A stretch of DNA of 14,806 nucleotides from an uncultured Gemmatimonadota bacterium (GTDB lineage: Bacteria > Gemmatimonadota > Gemmatimonadetes > Gemmatimonadales > GWC2-71-9): NCBI GenBank assembly GCA_946887295.1, contig CAMPKP010000081.1, positions 1 to 14,806 on the forward strand, read 5' to 3'. The translations under genes and the position numbers were made by a program. Below the pieces are notes generated by a model. It had not been told where the DNA came from, did no database searches, and was given only the letters and a program-made list of their open reading frames with translations. Below are positions 1-6,307 of the stretch, one piece after another. Each line of letters opens with the position of its first letter. Positions within the stretch are counted from its first letter, which is position 1.

Positions 1-477
1 GCCTCCACCCGCCGCCTGGTGCACGGTGACCAGCTCCGTGATACGGAGGCGGCGGGTGGAGGCGGGGAGGCGGAGGCTGATCTCGTCGCCCACGCGGCCG
101 TTGGACAGGGCGCGGCCCAGCGGCGAGGCGAGTGAGATGTGGCCGGCATCGATGTCCATCATCTCGGCCAGCACCACTATATACCTGTCGGTCTCGCTGG
201 TCTCGAGGTCCAGCACCGTGACCGTGGAGCCGAGTCCGACCCGATCGGTCGGCGCCTCGTGGTTGGCGAGCTGGCCCAGCTGGCTCAAGCGCTGATGCAG
301 CTGGCCGAGCCTGGCCTGGACGAACTGCTGACGCTCGAGGGCCGCCTTGTACTCGGAGTTTTCCCGCAGGTCACCCAGCTCGACGGCCTGGGCGATCGCC
401 TGGGGAAGAAGGACATTGAGTTCATGGCTGAGCTGGTCGACCTCACGGCTCAGCTTCTCACGCATTTCCTGGATCAT
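1..477 (-). CDS. greA: Transcription elongation factor GreA (3' end cut by window edge)
   Basis: GreA binds in the secondary channel of RNA polymerase and stimulates cleavage of backtracked RNA. The reverse strand from ATG at 477 reads open to base 1 for 159 codons, about the full family length (about 158), so only the last few residues and the stop are missing. An N-terminal coiled-coil is followed at residues 35-46 by GDLRENSEYKAA, the family signature. D36 and E39 match the two acidic tip residues needed for cleavage. Residues 81 onward form the FKBP-like C-terminal domain, with the typical ISLASPLGRAL segment. The frame stays open upstream of 477 with no other ATG or GTG, and no Shine-Dalgarno is evident, so the start rests on family length. 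GreB or an Rnk-like paralogue is possible, but the length and signature favour GreA. It is divergent from the dipeptidase gene. Confidence 0.9.
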   Translation of the reverse strand, partial: MIQEMREKLSREVDQLSHELNVLLPQAIAQAVELGDLRENSEYKAALERQQFVQARLGQLHQRLSQLGQLANHEAPTDRVGLGSTVTVLDLETSETDRYIVVLAEMMDIDAGHISLASPLGRALSNGRVGDEISLRLPASTRRLRITELVTVHQAAGGG

Positions 478-500
478 ATGAAACCGGATGAGGTAGAAGC

Positions 501-524
501 GCCTGGCGATGGCAATCGCCAGGC
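501..524 (-). repeat. Perfect 10-bp inverted repeat in the presumed greA leader
   Basis: GCCTGGCGAT at 501-510 is followed by a 4-base loop and its exact complement ATCGCCAGGC at 515-524. It lies 24 to 47 bases upstream of the greA start. In RNA read from the minus strand it would form a strong tetraloop hairpin in the 5' leader. There is no U-run after it, so it is not an obvious intrinsic terminator. A role in greA leader control is inference. Confidence 0.6.
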
Positions 525-553
525 CTCGAAAGGAGTTCCGACCGTGAAAGATA

Positions 554-586
554 CCGCCGGTCCTGCCTTCCGGAAGGTCCCGGCGG
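554..586 (-). repeat. Second inverted repeat in the greA / dipeptidase intergenic region
   Basis: Outer arms CCGCCGG (554-560) and CCGGCGG (580-586) enclose the 12-base palindrome CCTTCCGGAAGG (566-577), giving a nested hairpin. A third small palindrome, CCGC-TTA-GCGG, lies at 607-617. The element sits between the divergent greA and dipeptidase genes, so it could fold in the greA leader or be a protein-binding site. The sequence does not decide between these. Confidence 0.45.
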
Positions 587-648
587 CAGAAGTGTATGAC
601 AGTTAGCCGCTTAGCGGACGAAAGCGGGTCCCGATGTATCTTGGAGCC

Positions 649-1329
649 ATGAGGACGCTTCTTCGGGCCGGAATCGCGGCCACGACCCTGCTGATGGCGG
701 GCTGCGGCGGTCGCCCGGCCGCCGCCACCTCTCCCGAGGCGCCGCCGGTTCAAATCGCTCCCGACGCCGCGGCCGACAGCCTGCTGGTGGACGTTCGCTC
801 GGTGGACAGCACCATCCGGGTGGAGGCCCGCTATGCGACCCCTGACAACTTCACCGGCCGGCCGCTGCCCGGGTACGAGGCCTCGCGGGCGCTGCTCCGC
901 CGCGAGGCGGCGGCCGCGCTCGGCCGGGTGCAGGCGAGGCTCCGCTCGGGTGGGCTGGGGCTCAAGGTGTTCGACGGCTATCGTCCGGTCCGCGCTACCC
1001 TGGCGATGGTGGACTGGGCCCAGCGGACCGGCCGGCGCGAGCTGGTGGACAGCGGCTACATCGCCCGGCGGAGCCGGCACAACCTCGGGGTGGCCGTGGA
1101 CCTCACCATAGTGGACCCGGCGAGCGGGACCGAGGTCCCCATGGGGACCCCGTTCGACACCTTCACCGACGAGGCCCACACGGCCAACGCCGAGGGGCGG
1201 GTGCGGCGCTACCGGCAGCTGCTGGTGCGGGTGATGGCCTCCGAAGGGTTCCAGAACTACGAGAAGGAGTGGTGGCACTTCAGCTACCCGCTGGAGGGGG
1301 CCGTCGCCTTCGATCGGCCGATCCGCTGA
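649..1329 (+). CDS. ddpX: Lipoprotein D-alanyl-D-alanine dipeptidase, M15D (VanX/DdpX family)
   Basis: This is a zinc dipeptidase that cleaves D-Ala-D-Ala, used in peptidoglycan-fragment recycling or, as VanX, in glycopeptide resistance. From ATG 649 the protein has 226 residues. It begins with a lipoprotein signal ending LLMAGC, with the modified cysteine at residue 19. Catalytic features are in order: DGYRP with R112, SRHNLGVAVD at 142-151 giving zinc ligands H144 and D151, and EKEWWHF at 205-211 giving catalytic E207 and zinc ligand H210. An ATG at 634 is in frame, but 649 gives the cleaner signal peptide. GGAG at 643-646 is too close to 649 to be a normal ribosome site, while TATCTT at 637-642 could be a -10 box for a leaderless message. 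No vanH, vanA, vanR or vanS neighbours are present, so a cell-wall turnover role is likelier than resistance. Confidence 0.88.
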   Translation: MRTLLRAGIAATTLLMAGCGGRPAAATSPEAPPVQIAPDAAADSLLVDVRSVDSTIRVEARYATPDNFTGRPLPGYEASRALLRREAAAALGRVQARLRSGGLGLKVFDGYRPVRATLAMVDWAQRTGRRELVDSGYIARRSRHNLGVAVDLTIVDPASGTEVPMGTPFDTFTDEAHTANAEGRVRRYRQLLVRVMASEGFQNYEKEWWHFSYPLEGAVAFDRPIR

Positions 1330-1380
1330 GTGGCCGGCGGGGGAGCGGCCGGACCATGAGCCGAGCGGCCGGATTCATGA
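1328..1380. repeat. Three spaced copies of GAG(C/T)GGCCGG upstream of the cta operon
   Basis: GAGTGGCCGG lies at 1328-1337, and GAGCGGCCGG at 1343-1352 and 1363-1372. The last two copies extend into a longer match (GAGCGGCCGGA plus CATGA) with a 20-bp period, close to two helical turns. The cluster begins at the dipeptidase stop codon and ends about 35 bp before the possible -35 box of the cta operon, so it may be an activator or repressor site. GC-rich short repeats are common in such genomes, so function is inference. Confidence 0.45.
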
Positions 1381-1414
1381 AGAGAAGATAAAGGACAGTT
1401 CTGCAAGCGTTTCC

Positions 1415-1441
1415 TTGACCTGTGAAGCTGAAACTGATAAG
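1415..1441 (+). promoter_or_regulatory. Candidate sigma70-type promoter for the cta operon
   Basis: TTGACC (1415-1420, five of six bases to consensus) is followed after 15 bases by GATAAG (1436-1441, four of six). The spacer is shorter than ideal. It would start transcription about 45-50 bases before ctaC. The region 1381-1470 is visibly more AT-rich than the genes around it, as expected for a promoter. No terminator for the upstream gene is apparent, so read-through is possible. Confidence 0.35.
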
Positions 1442-1495
1442 CTGCCCCTCGAATCTCTCGTTTGCGTGGATCCTTGCTCAAAGGACGCGTAAGTA

Positions 1496-2620
1496 ATGTC
1501 CCTTAGGACCGCCGCCGCCCGGCGCCATGCCGGCGCACTGCTCCCGCTCTGCGTGCTGGCACTCGCTCTGGTGGGCTGCAGCCGGGATCAGTATCCGCAG
1601 ACCGCACTGTTGCCGCTCTCCGATTTTGCCCGCATCGGCGACCACATCCAGGACCAGACGTTCTACTGGGCGCTCGGCGTGTTCGTGCTGGTCGAGGGGG
1701 CGCTGATCTATGCCATCTTCCGGTTTCGCGGCAGGCCCGACGACCCCGAGCCATCCCAGATCCACGGCAATACGACGATCGAGATCATCTGGACGCTGAT
1801 TCCGGCGCTGATTCTGGCCGTGATCGCCGTGCCCACGGTCAAGGGCATCTTCGAGACCAACAAGACCCCGGAAAACGCGCTGAAGATCGAGGTGATCGGG
1901 CACCAGTGGTGGTGGGAGTTCCGCTACCCGGACGCCGGCGTCACGACCGCCAACGAGATGTACATCCCTCAGGGCCGCACCGTCGAGATCATCAACAACT
2001 CGGCCGACGTGGTACACAGCTTCTGGCCGCCGCGCTTCGCCGGGAAGCGGGACGTCTTCCCCGGCCGGGAGACCCGGCTGTGGTGGAAAGCCGACTCGAC
2101 CGGCCTGTATCCCGGCCAGTGCGCCGAATACTGCGGCATCCAGCACGCCCGCATGGCGTTCCACATCCGGTCGGTGACGCCGGCGGAGTTCGAGGGCTGG
2201 ATCGCCCACATGCAGACGCTGGGGCCGAAGCCGCCGGCGGCGCCGGCCGCCGCTCCCGCGGGCGACTCGCTCAAGACCGCGAGCGCCGGAGCGAAGGTGC
2301 AGACGTCCGGGGCGGACAGCGCCCAGGCCCCACAGGCCTCCGGGTACGCTCAGGGCGAGAAGCTGTTCCTGACGAAGGGCTGCGTGGGCTGCCACTCGCT
2401 CCAGGCGGTGAAGGCACCCACCGGGCTGATCGGTCCCAATCTGGCCAACGTGGGGGCCCGATCGCACATCGCCGCCGGCTGGCTCAGGAATACCGACGAG
2501 AACCTGGCGCGCTGGATTCGCGAGCCCCAGACGGTGAAGAAGGGGGTTCTGATGCCGAACCTCGGCGTGACGGTCGAGGAGTCCCAGGCGCTCGCGGCCT
2601 ACCTCCGCGCACACAAATAA
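1496..2620 (+). CDS. ctaC: Cytochrome c oxidase subunit II with fused cytochrome c (caa3 type)
   Basis: This subunit takes electrons from cytochrome c into the oxidase through CuA. The protein has 374 residues. A lipoprotein signal ends LALVGC (Cys28), followed by two transmembrane helices (about 55-76 and 95-118). The periplasmic cupredoxin domain starts at the aromatic patch HQWWWEF (136-142). The CuA ligands are H174, C209, E211, C213, H217 and M220, in VVHSFW and GQCAEYCGIQHARM. An Ala/Pro/Ser-rich linker (about 243-283) leads to a cytochrome c domain with GCVGCH (C296, C299, H300) and the axial Met of LMPNLG (M353). The fused haem domain defines the caa3 type. AAGGA at 1481-1485, 10 bases before the ATG, supports this start. 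It is the first gene of the operon, 11 bases before ctaD. Confidence 0.96.
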   Translation: MSLRTAAARRHAGALLPLCVLALALVGCSRDQYPQTALLPLSDFARIGDHIQDQTFYWALGVFVLVEGALIYAIFRFRGRPDDPEPSQIHGNTTIEIIWTLIPALILAVIAVPTVKGIFETNKTPENALKIEVIGHQWWWEFRYPDAGVTTANEMYIPQGRTVEIINNSADVVHSFWPPRFAGKRDVFPGRETRLWWKADSTGLYPGQCAEYCGIQHARMAFHIRSVTPAEFEGWIAHMQTLGPKPPAAPAAAPAGDSLKTASAGAKVQTSGADSAQAPQASGYAQGEKLFLTKGCVGCHSLQAVKAPTGLIGPNLANVGARSHIAAGWLRNTDENLARWIREPQTVKKGVLMPNLGVTVEESQALAAYLRAHK

Positions 2621-2631
2621 CGGATTCGGAC

Positions 2632-4503
2632 ATGGCGACGACAGCCCTAGACCAGCAGCAAGCACGAGCGGCCGCCCACGGCGAGAAGACCGGCCTGTGG
2701 AGCTGGATCACCACCGTGGACCACAAGCGGATCGGGATCCTGTACGGCGCCACCGCGTTCTTCTTCTTCCTGCTGGGCGGTCTCGAGGCGCTCCTGATCC
2801 GGGTGCAGCTCGCGCGGGCCGACAACAACTTCCTCGATCCGGACACGTACAACCAGCTGTTCACGATGCACGGCACGACCATGATCTTCCTCGCGATCAT
2901 GCCGCTGAGCTCGATGTTCTTCAACTACCTGATTCCGCTCATGATCGGCGCGAGGGACGTGGCGTTTCCGCGGCTGAACGCGTTCAGCTACTGGGTGTTC
3001 CTGCTGGGCGGCCTGTTCCTCAACGCCAGCTTCCTCTTCGGCGCCGCGCCGGACACGGGATGGTACGGTTACGCCAATCTGACCTCGCGCCAGTTCTCTC
3101 CGGGCCTCAACGCGGACTTCTGGAACATGGGGCTCCAGGTCCTGGGCGTCGCGTCACTGGCGGCTGCGGTCAACTTCTTCGTGACCATCGTCAACCTGCG
3201 GGCCCGCGGGATGACGATGATGCGGATGCCCATCTTCGTGTGGATGAGCTTCATCACCCAGGTCCTGCTCCTCATGGCGTTCCCGGTGATCGCCGTGGCG
3301 CTGATCCTGCTCATGTTCGACCGGTTCTGGGGCACCCATTTCTTCATCCCGGCCGGCGGGGGCGATCCGCTCCTCTGGCAGCACTTCTTCTGGATCTTCG
3401 GGCATCCCGAGGTGTACATCCTCATCCTGCCCGCGTTCGGCATCATCTCGGAGGTGCTCCCGGTGTTCTCCCGGAAGCCGCTCTTCGGCTACGCGGCCAC
3501 GGTCTTCTCCGGGATCTTCATCGCCTTTCTCGGGTTCGGCGTGTGGAGCCACCACATGTTCACCACCGGCATGGGCCCGATCGCCGACACCTTCTTCTCG
3601 CTGGCCACCATGCTGATCGCCATCCCGACCGGGGTGAAGATCTTCAACTGGCTGGGCACGATGTGGTTCGGCTCGCTCCAGTTCAAGACGCCGATGTACT
3701 TCGCGGTCGGCTTCATCGCGATGTTCATCATCGGCGGGCTCTCGGGCGTGATGCACGCCCCGCCGCCGGCCGACATGCAGCAGAACGACACCTACTTCAT
3801 CGTGGCGCACTTCCACTACGTGATGTTCGGAGGCAGCATCTTCGCGCTGGTGGCCGGCGCCTACTACTGGTGGCCCAAGATGTTCGGCCGGATGCTCGAC
3901 GAGCGGCTGGGCAAGCTGCACTTCTGGCTGATGCTGATCGGCTTCAACCTGACGTTCTTCCCGATGCATTTCGTCGGGCTCAACGGCATGCCGCGGCGGA
4001 CCTATACCTATCCGAAGGAGCTCGGCTTCGAGGCCCTGAACCAGCTCGAGACGCTCGGCGCCTTCATCCTGGGGCTCTCGTTCCTGGTGTTCCTGATCAA
4101 CATCTTCAGGACGGCGCGGAAGCCCCGGAACGCCCCGGCGGATCCGTGGAACGGCGCCACGCTGGAGTGGGCGATCCCCTCGCCCCCGCAGGAGTGGAAC
4201 TTCGACCAGCTTCCGACGGTGCAGGGCCGGGACCCGCTGTGGGAGCTCAAGCGCCAGAAGGGCGGCACGCTGCCCGAGCCGCCGCTCACCAGCGGCGCCG
4301 GGATCCATCTGCCGAATCCCTCCTACTGGCCGCTGATCTCGGCGATCGGGGTGACCTCGATCTTCGTGGCCATCATGATGTCGCCCCAGTGGGGGCCGTG
4401 GGGCATCGTGGCGGCGGTGGCGCTGCTGTTCTTCGGGCTCTACAACTGGTGGTTCGAAAAGGGATACTCCGAGTTCCGCACCCCGTCGCAGGGAGGGCAC
4501 TGA
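2632..4503 (+). CDS. ctaD: Cytochrome c oxidase subunit I (A1-type haem-copper oxidase)
   Basis: This is the catalytic subunit, reducing O2 to water at the haem a3-CuB centre and pumping protons. From ATG 2632 the protein has 623 residues. Ligands seen: H80 (haem a), H258, H307 and H308 (CuB), H393 (haem a3) and H395 (haem a). Y262 in GHPEVYI is the residue that crosslinks to H258. Both proton channels are present: D109 in GARDVAFPR, E260, and K335 in IPTGVKIFNW, as in A1-type enzymes. The length exceeds the usual 530-560 because of a C-terminal extension with two more hydrophobic helices (about 565-606), as in the 14-helix subunit I of Bacillus caa3. The frame is open far upstream inside ctaC, but homology starts at MATTALDQ, placing the start here. 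Its 3' end carries the strong ribosome site of ctaE. Confidence 0.96.
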   Translation: MATTALDQQQARAAAHGEKTGLWSWITTVDHKRIGILYGATAFFFFLLGGLEALLIRVQLARADNNFLDPDTYNQLFTMHGTTMIFLAIMPLSSMFFNYLIPLMIGARDVAFPRLNAFSYWVFLLGGLFLNASFLFGAAPDTGWYGYANLTSRQFSPGLNADFWNMGLQVLGVASLAAAVNFFVTIVNLRARGMTMMRMPIFVWMSFITQVLLLMAFPVIAVALILLMFDRFWGTHFFIPAGGGDPLLWQHFFWIFGHPEVYILILPAFGIISEVLPVFSRKPLFGYAATVFSGIFIAFLGFGVWSHHMFTTGMGPIADTFFSLATMLIAIPTGVKIFNWLGTMWFGSLQFKTPMYFAVGFIAMFIIGGLSGVMHAPPPADMQQNDTYFIVAHFHYVMFGGSIFALVAGAYYWWPKMFGRMLDERLGKLHFWLMLIGFNLTFFPMHFVGLNGMPRRTYTYPKELGFEALNQLETLGAFILGLSFLVFLINIFRTARKPRNAPADPWNGATLEWAIPSPPQEWNFDQLPTVQGRDPLWELKRQKGGTLPEPPLTSGAGIHLPNPSYWPLISAIGVTSIFVAIMMSPQWGPWGIVAAVALLFFGLYNWWFEKGYSEFRTPSQGGH

Positions 4504-4504
4504 G

Positions 4505-5128
4505 GTGACGGATCACGCCCACGCCCTCGAGACCTCCACCGGGCTCGACAGCCGGAAGCTGGCGATCTGGACCTTCATCGGGTCCGAATGCATGTTCTTC
4601 GCCACGCTGATCTCGAACTACCTGGTGCAGAAGGGCAAGAGCCTGGTGGGGCCGTTCGCTCACGAGGCGTGGACCGATCCCGCCACGGGAAAGGTCATGG
4701 AGCCGATCATCGAGATCCCGCTGGTGACGGTCGGCACCGCCCTGCTGCTCTTCAGCTCGCTGTTCGTGGTGCTGGCGCTCTACGGCGCGCAGAAGGGCAA
4801 CCGCCGCATGATGCTGACCTGGCTCGGCGCCACGATCCTCTGCGGGATGTTCTTCGTGGGCATGCAGGTGTACGAGTTCACCCACTTCGTGCACAAGGGC
4901 CTGACGCTGCAGCGCAACATGTTCGGCGCGAGCTTCTTCGTGCTGACGGGCTTCCACGGCACCCACGTGACCATCGGCGTGATCTGGCTGATCACGATGT
5001 TCGTCCTCGCGCTGCGGGGAAAGCTGCCGCCCCAGCGCTCGGTCAACCTCGAGATGGCGGCGCTCTACTGGCACTTCGTCGACGTGGTCTGGATCATCAT
5101 CTTCCCCGTCGTGTACCTGATCAGGTGA
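4505..5128 (+). CDS. ctaE: Cytochrome c oxidase subunit III
   Basis: Subunit III stabilises subunit I and supports proton uptake. The protein has 207 residues and starts at GTG, one base after the ctaD stop. GGGAGGG at 4491-4497, inside the end of ctaD, sits 7 bases upstream and fixes this start. There are five predicted transmembrane helices (roughly 18-42, 72-95, 100-122, 137-165, 183-206), the short five-helix form common in caa3 oxidases rather than the seven-helix mitochondrial form. Family motifs include GSECMFFATL near the N-terminus, FHGTHVTIG in the fourth helix, and YWHFVDVVWIIIFPVVYL at the end. It is translationally coupled to ctaD. Confidence 0.95.
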   Translation: MTDHAHALETSTGLDSRKLAIWTFIGSECMFFATLISNYLVQKGKSLVGPFAHEAWTDPATGKVMEPIIEIPLVTVGTALLLFSSLFVVLALYGAQKGNRRMMLTWLGATILCGMFFVGMQVYEFTHFVHKGLTLQRNMFGASFFVLTGFHGTHVTIGVIWLITMFVLALRGKLPPQRSVNLEMAALYWHFVDVVWIIIFPVVYLIR

Positions 5129-5138
5129 GGACCGGCCG

Positions 5139-5489
5139 ATGACTGCCCACGCGCCCGCGCAGGAGCATGCCCACCCGACTCCCGGCACCTACGCCAAGAT
5201 CGGACTGGTCCTCTTCGTCCTCACCGCGCTCGAGGTCGGTCTCTACGAGTTCACCTACGGCGAGAGTGCCGGCCCGCTCGGCCACGAGATCCAGCCGTTC
5301 TTCATACCGCTGCTGCTGCTCCTCTCGGCGGTGAAGTTCGCCCTGGTGGCGATGTACTACATGCACCTCAAGAACGACAGCAAGCTCTTCAGCGGGGTGT
5401 TCGTGTTCCCGCTCATCATCGCCGCCGTCGTGATCCTGGCGATGGTCGCCCTGATGGCCTATCACTGGGCGTTCGCGCGATCGGGTTGA
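5139..5489 (+). CDS. ctaF: Cytochrome c oxidase subunit IV, prokaryotic type
   Basis: This is a small accessory subunit of the oxidase, in the COX4_pro family. The protein has 116 residues with three predicted transmembrane helices (about 18-41, 52-75 and 85-110). The loop KFALVAMYYMHLKNDS (about 66-81) is typical of the family, and the N-terminus is His-rich. GGTGAGGA, which contains the ctaE stop codon, lies about 7 bases before the ATG and supports the start. Position after ctaE and before ctaG is the standard ctaCDEFG order. The sequence is poorly conserved in this family, so the call leans on gene order and on the MHLK motif. Confidence 0.88.
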   Translation: MTAHAPAQEHAHPTPGTYAKIGLVLFVLTALEVGLYEFTYGESAGPLGHEIQPFFIPLLLLLSAVKFALVAMYYMHLKNDSKLFSGVFVFPLIIAAVVILAMVALMAYHWAFARSG

Positions 5490-6307
5490 TGCCGCTGCCG
5501 CTCGCCCTGCTCCTCGACGAGCGGCCGCGACCCACGGTACCGTACGAGTGGGCGTGGTCGCTGCACCCCAGCGTCCTCATAGGCACCGGGCTCCTCGGTG
5601 CCTTGTACTTTTGGGGGATCGAGCCGCTGCGCCGCCGCCACGACCTCGGGCCGCCCGCCCGGGCGTGGCAGGTCGCATCGTTCTGCGGGGGCTTGCTCGT
5701 CCTGCTGGTCGCCCTCAACGGCCCCATGCACGACCTGAGCGACTACTACCTCTTCTCCGCCCACATGGTGCAGCACCTGCTGCTCACCCTGCTGCTCCCG
5801 CCGCTGCTGATCGCGGGGACCCCGGGTTGGCTCCTCCGGCCGCTGCTGAAGCGGCCGGCCGTGCGCACGGTGGCGCGGGTCCTCACCCAGCCGGTCGTGG
5901 CCGCCGTGCTCTACACGGTGACCATCGCCGTGTGGCATCTGGCGCCGTTCTACGACCTGATGATGCGAAACCACGACGTGCACATCGCCACGCACCTGAT
6001 GTTCATCGTGGCGGCGACCATCCTGTGGTGGCCGGTCATGAGCCCGGTCCCCGAGCTCAGGCTGCCGTACGGCATGGCGATCCTCTACCTGTTTCTGGTC
6101 GGCATTCCGATGCAGGTGGTGGCCGCGATGATCACCCTGTCGGATGAGGTGCTGTACCCCTGGTATTCCGCCGCGCCCCGCACCTGGGGGCTCACGCCGC
6201 TCGACGACCAGCAGCTCGGCGGCCTGCTGATGTGGGTGCCGGGCAATCTGTGGATGTTCCTGGCGATAGGGGTGCTGTTCCTCCGGTGGGCGCGGGAGAC
6301 GGAGTGA
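5489..6307 (+). CDS. ctaG: Cytochrome c oxidase assembly factor CtaG (caa3 type)
   Basis: This integral membrane protein is needed for formation of active caa3 oxidase, probably by helping insert CuB. It is the Bacillus-type CtaG and is unrelated to the Cox11 protein that carries the same name. From ATG 5489 it has 272 residues and about seven transmembrane helices. Conserved histidines sit in MHDLSDYYLFSAHMVQHLLL (H81, H92 and H96), plausible copper ligands. VWHLAPFYDL and GIPMQVVAA are further family segments. The ATG overlaps the ctaF stop (TGATG), and a TTG one codon upstream is a less likely start. The 3' end overlaps the next gene by four bases (GTGA). Confidence 0.92.
   Translation: MPLPLALLLDERPRPTVPYEWAWSLHPSVLIGTGLLGALYFWGIEPLRRRHDLGPPARAWQVASFCGGLLVLLVALNGPMHDLSDYYLFSAHMVQHLLLTLLLPPLLIAGTPGWLLRPLLKRPAVRTVARVLTQPVVAAVLYTVTIAVWHLAPFYDLMMRNHDVHIATHLMFIVAATILWWPVMSPVPELRLPYGMAILYLFLVGIPMQVVAAMITLSDEVLYPWYSAAPRTWGLTPLDDQQLGGLLMWVPGNLWMFLAIGVLFLRWARETE

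Noticed and set aside
139..606. 155-codon plus-strand frame at the left end
   Set aside because: It lies antisense to greA, whose reverse-strand reading contains the GDLRENSEYKAA signature. The plus-strand frame has no recognisable features.
1312..1323. Palindrome GATCGGCCGATC near the end of the dipeptidase gene
   Set aside because: It lies inside the coding sequence, and palindromes of this size are expected by chance in a window of this length. It has no loop and no U-run, so it is not a terminator.
3154..4500. Long open frame (448 codons) on the minus strand opposite ctaD
   Set aside because: It is rich in His, Arg, Glu and Asp with no membrane, signal or domain character, as expected for the antisense of a GC-rich gene. 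The plus-strand ctaD has all catalytic residues.
2697..4508. 603-codon frame on the plus strand overlapping ctaD
   Set aside because: It is a +1-frame shadow of ctaD with Arg/Pro/His/Ala-rich low-complexity content. It owes its length to high GC.
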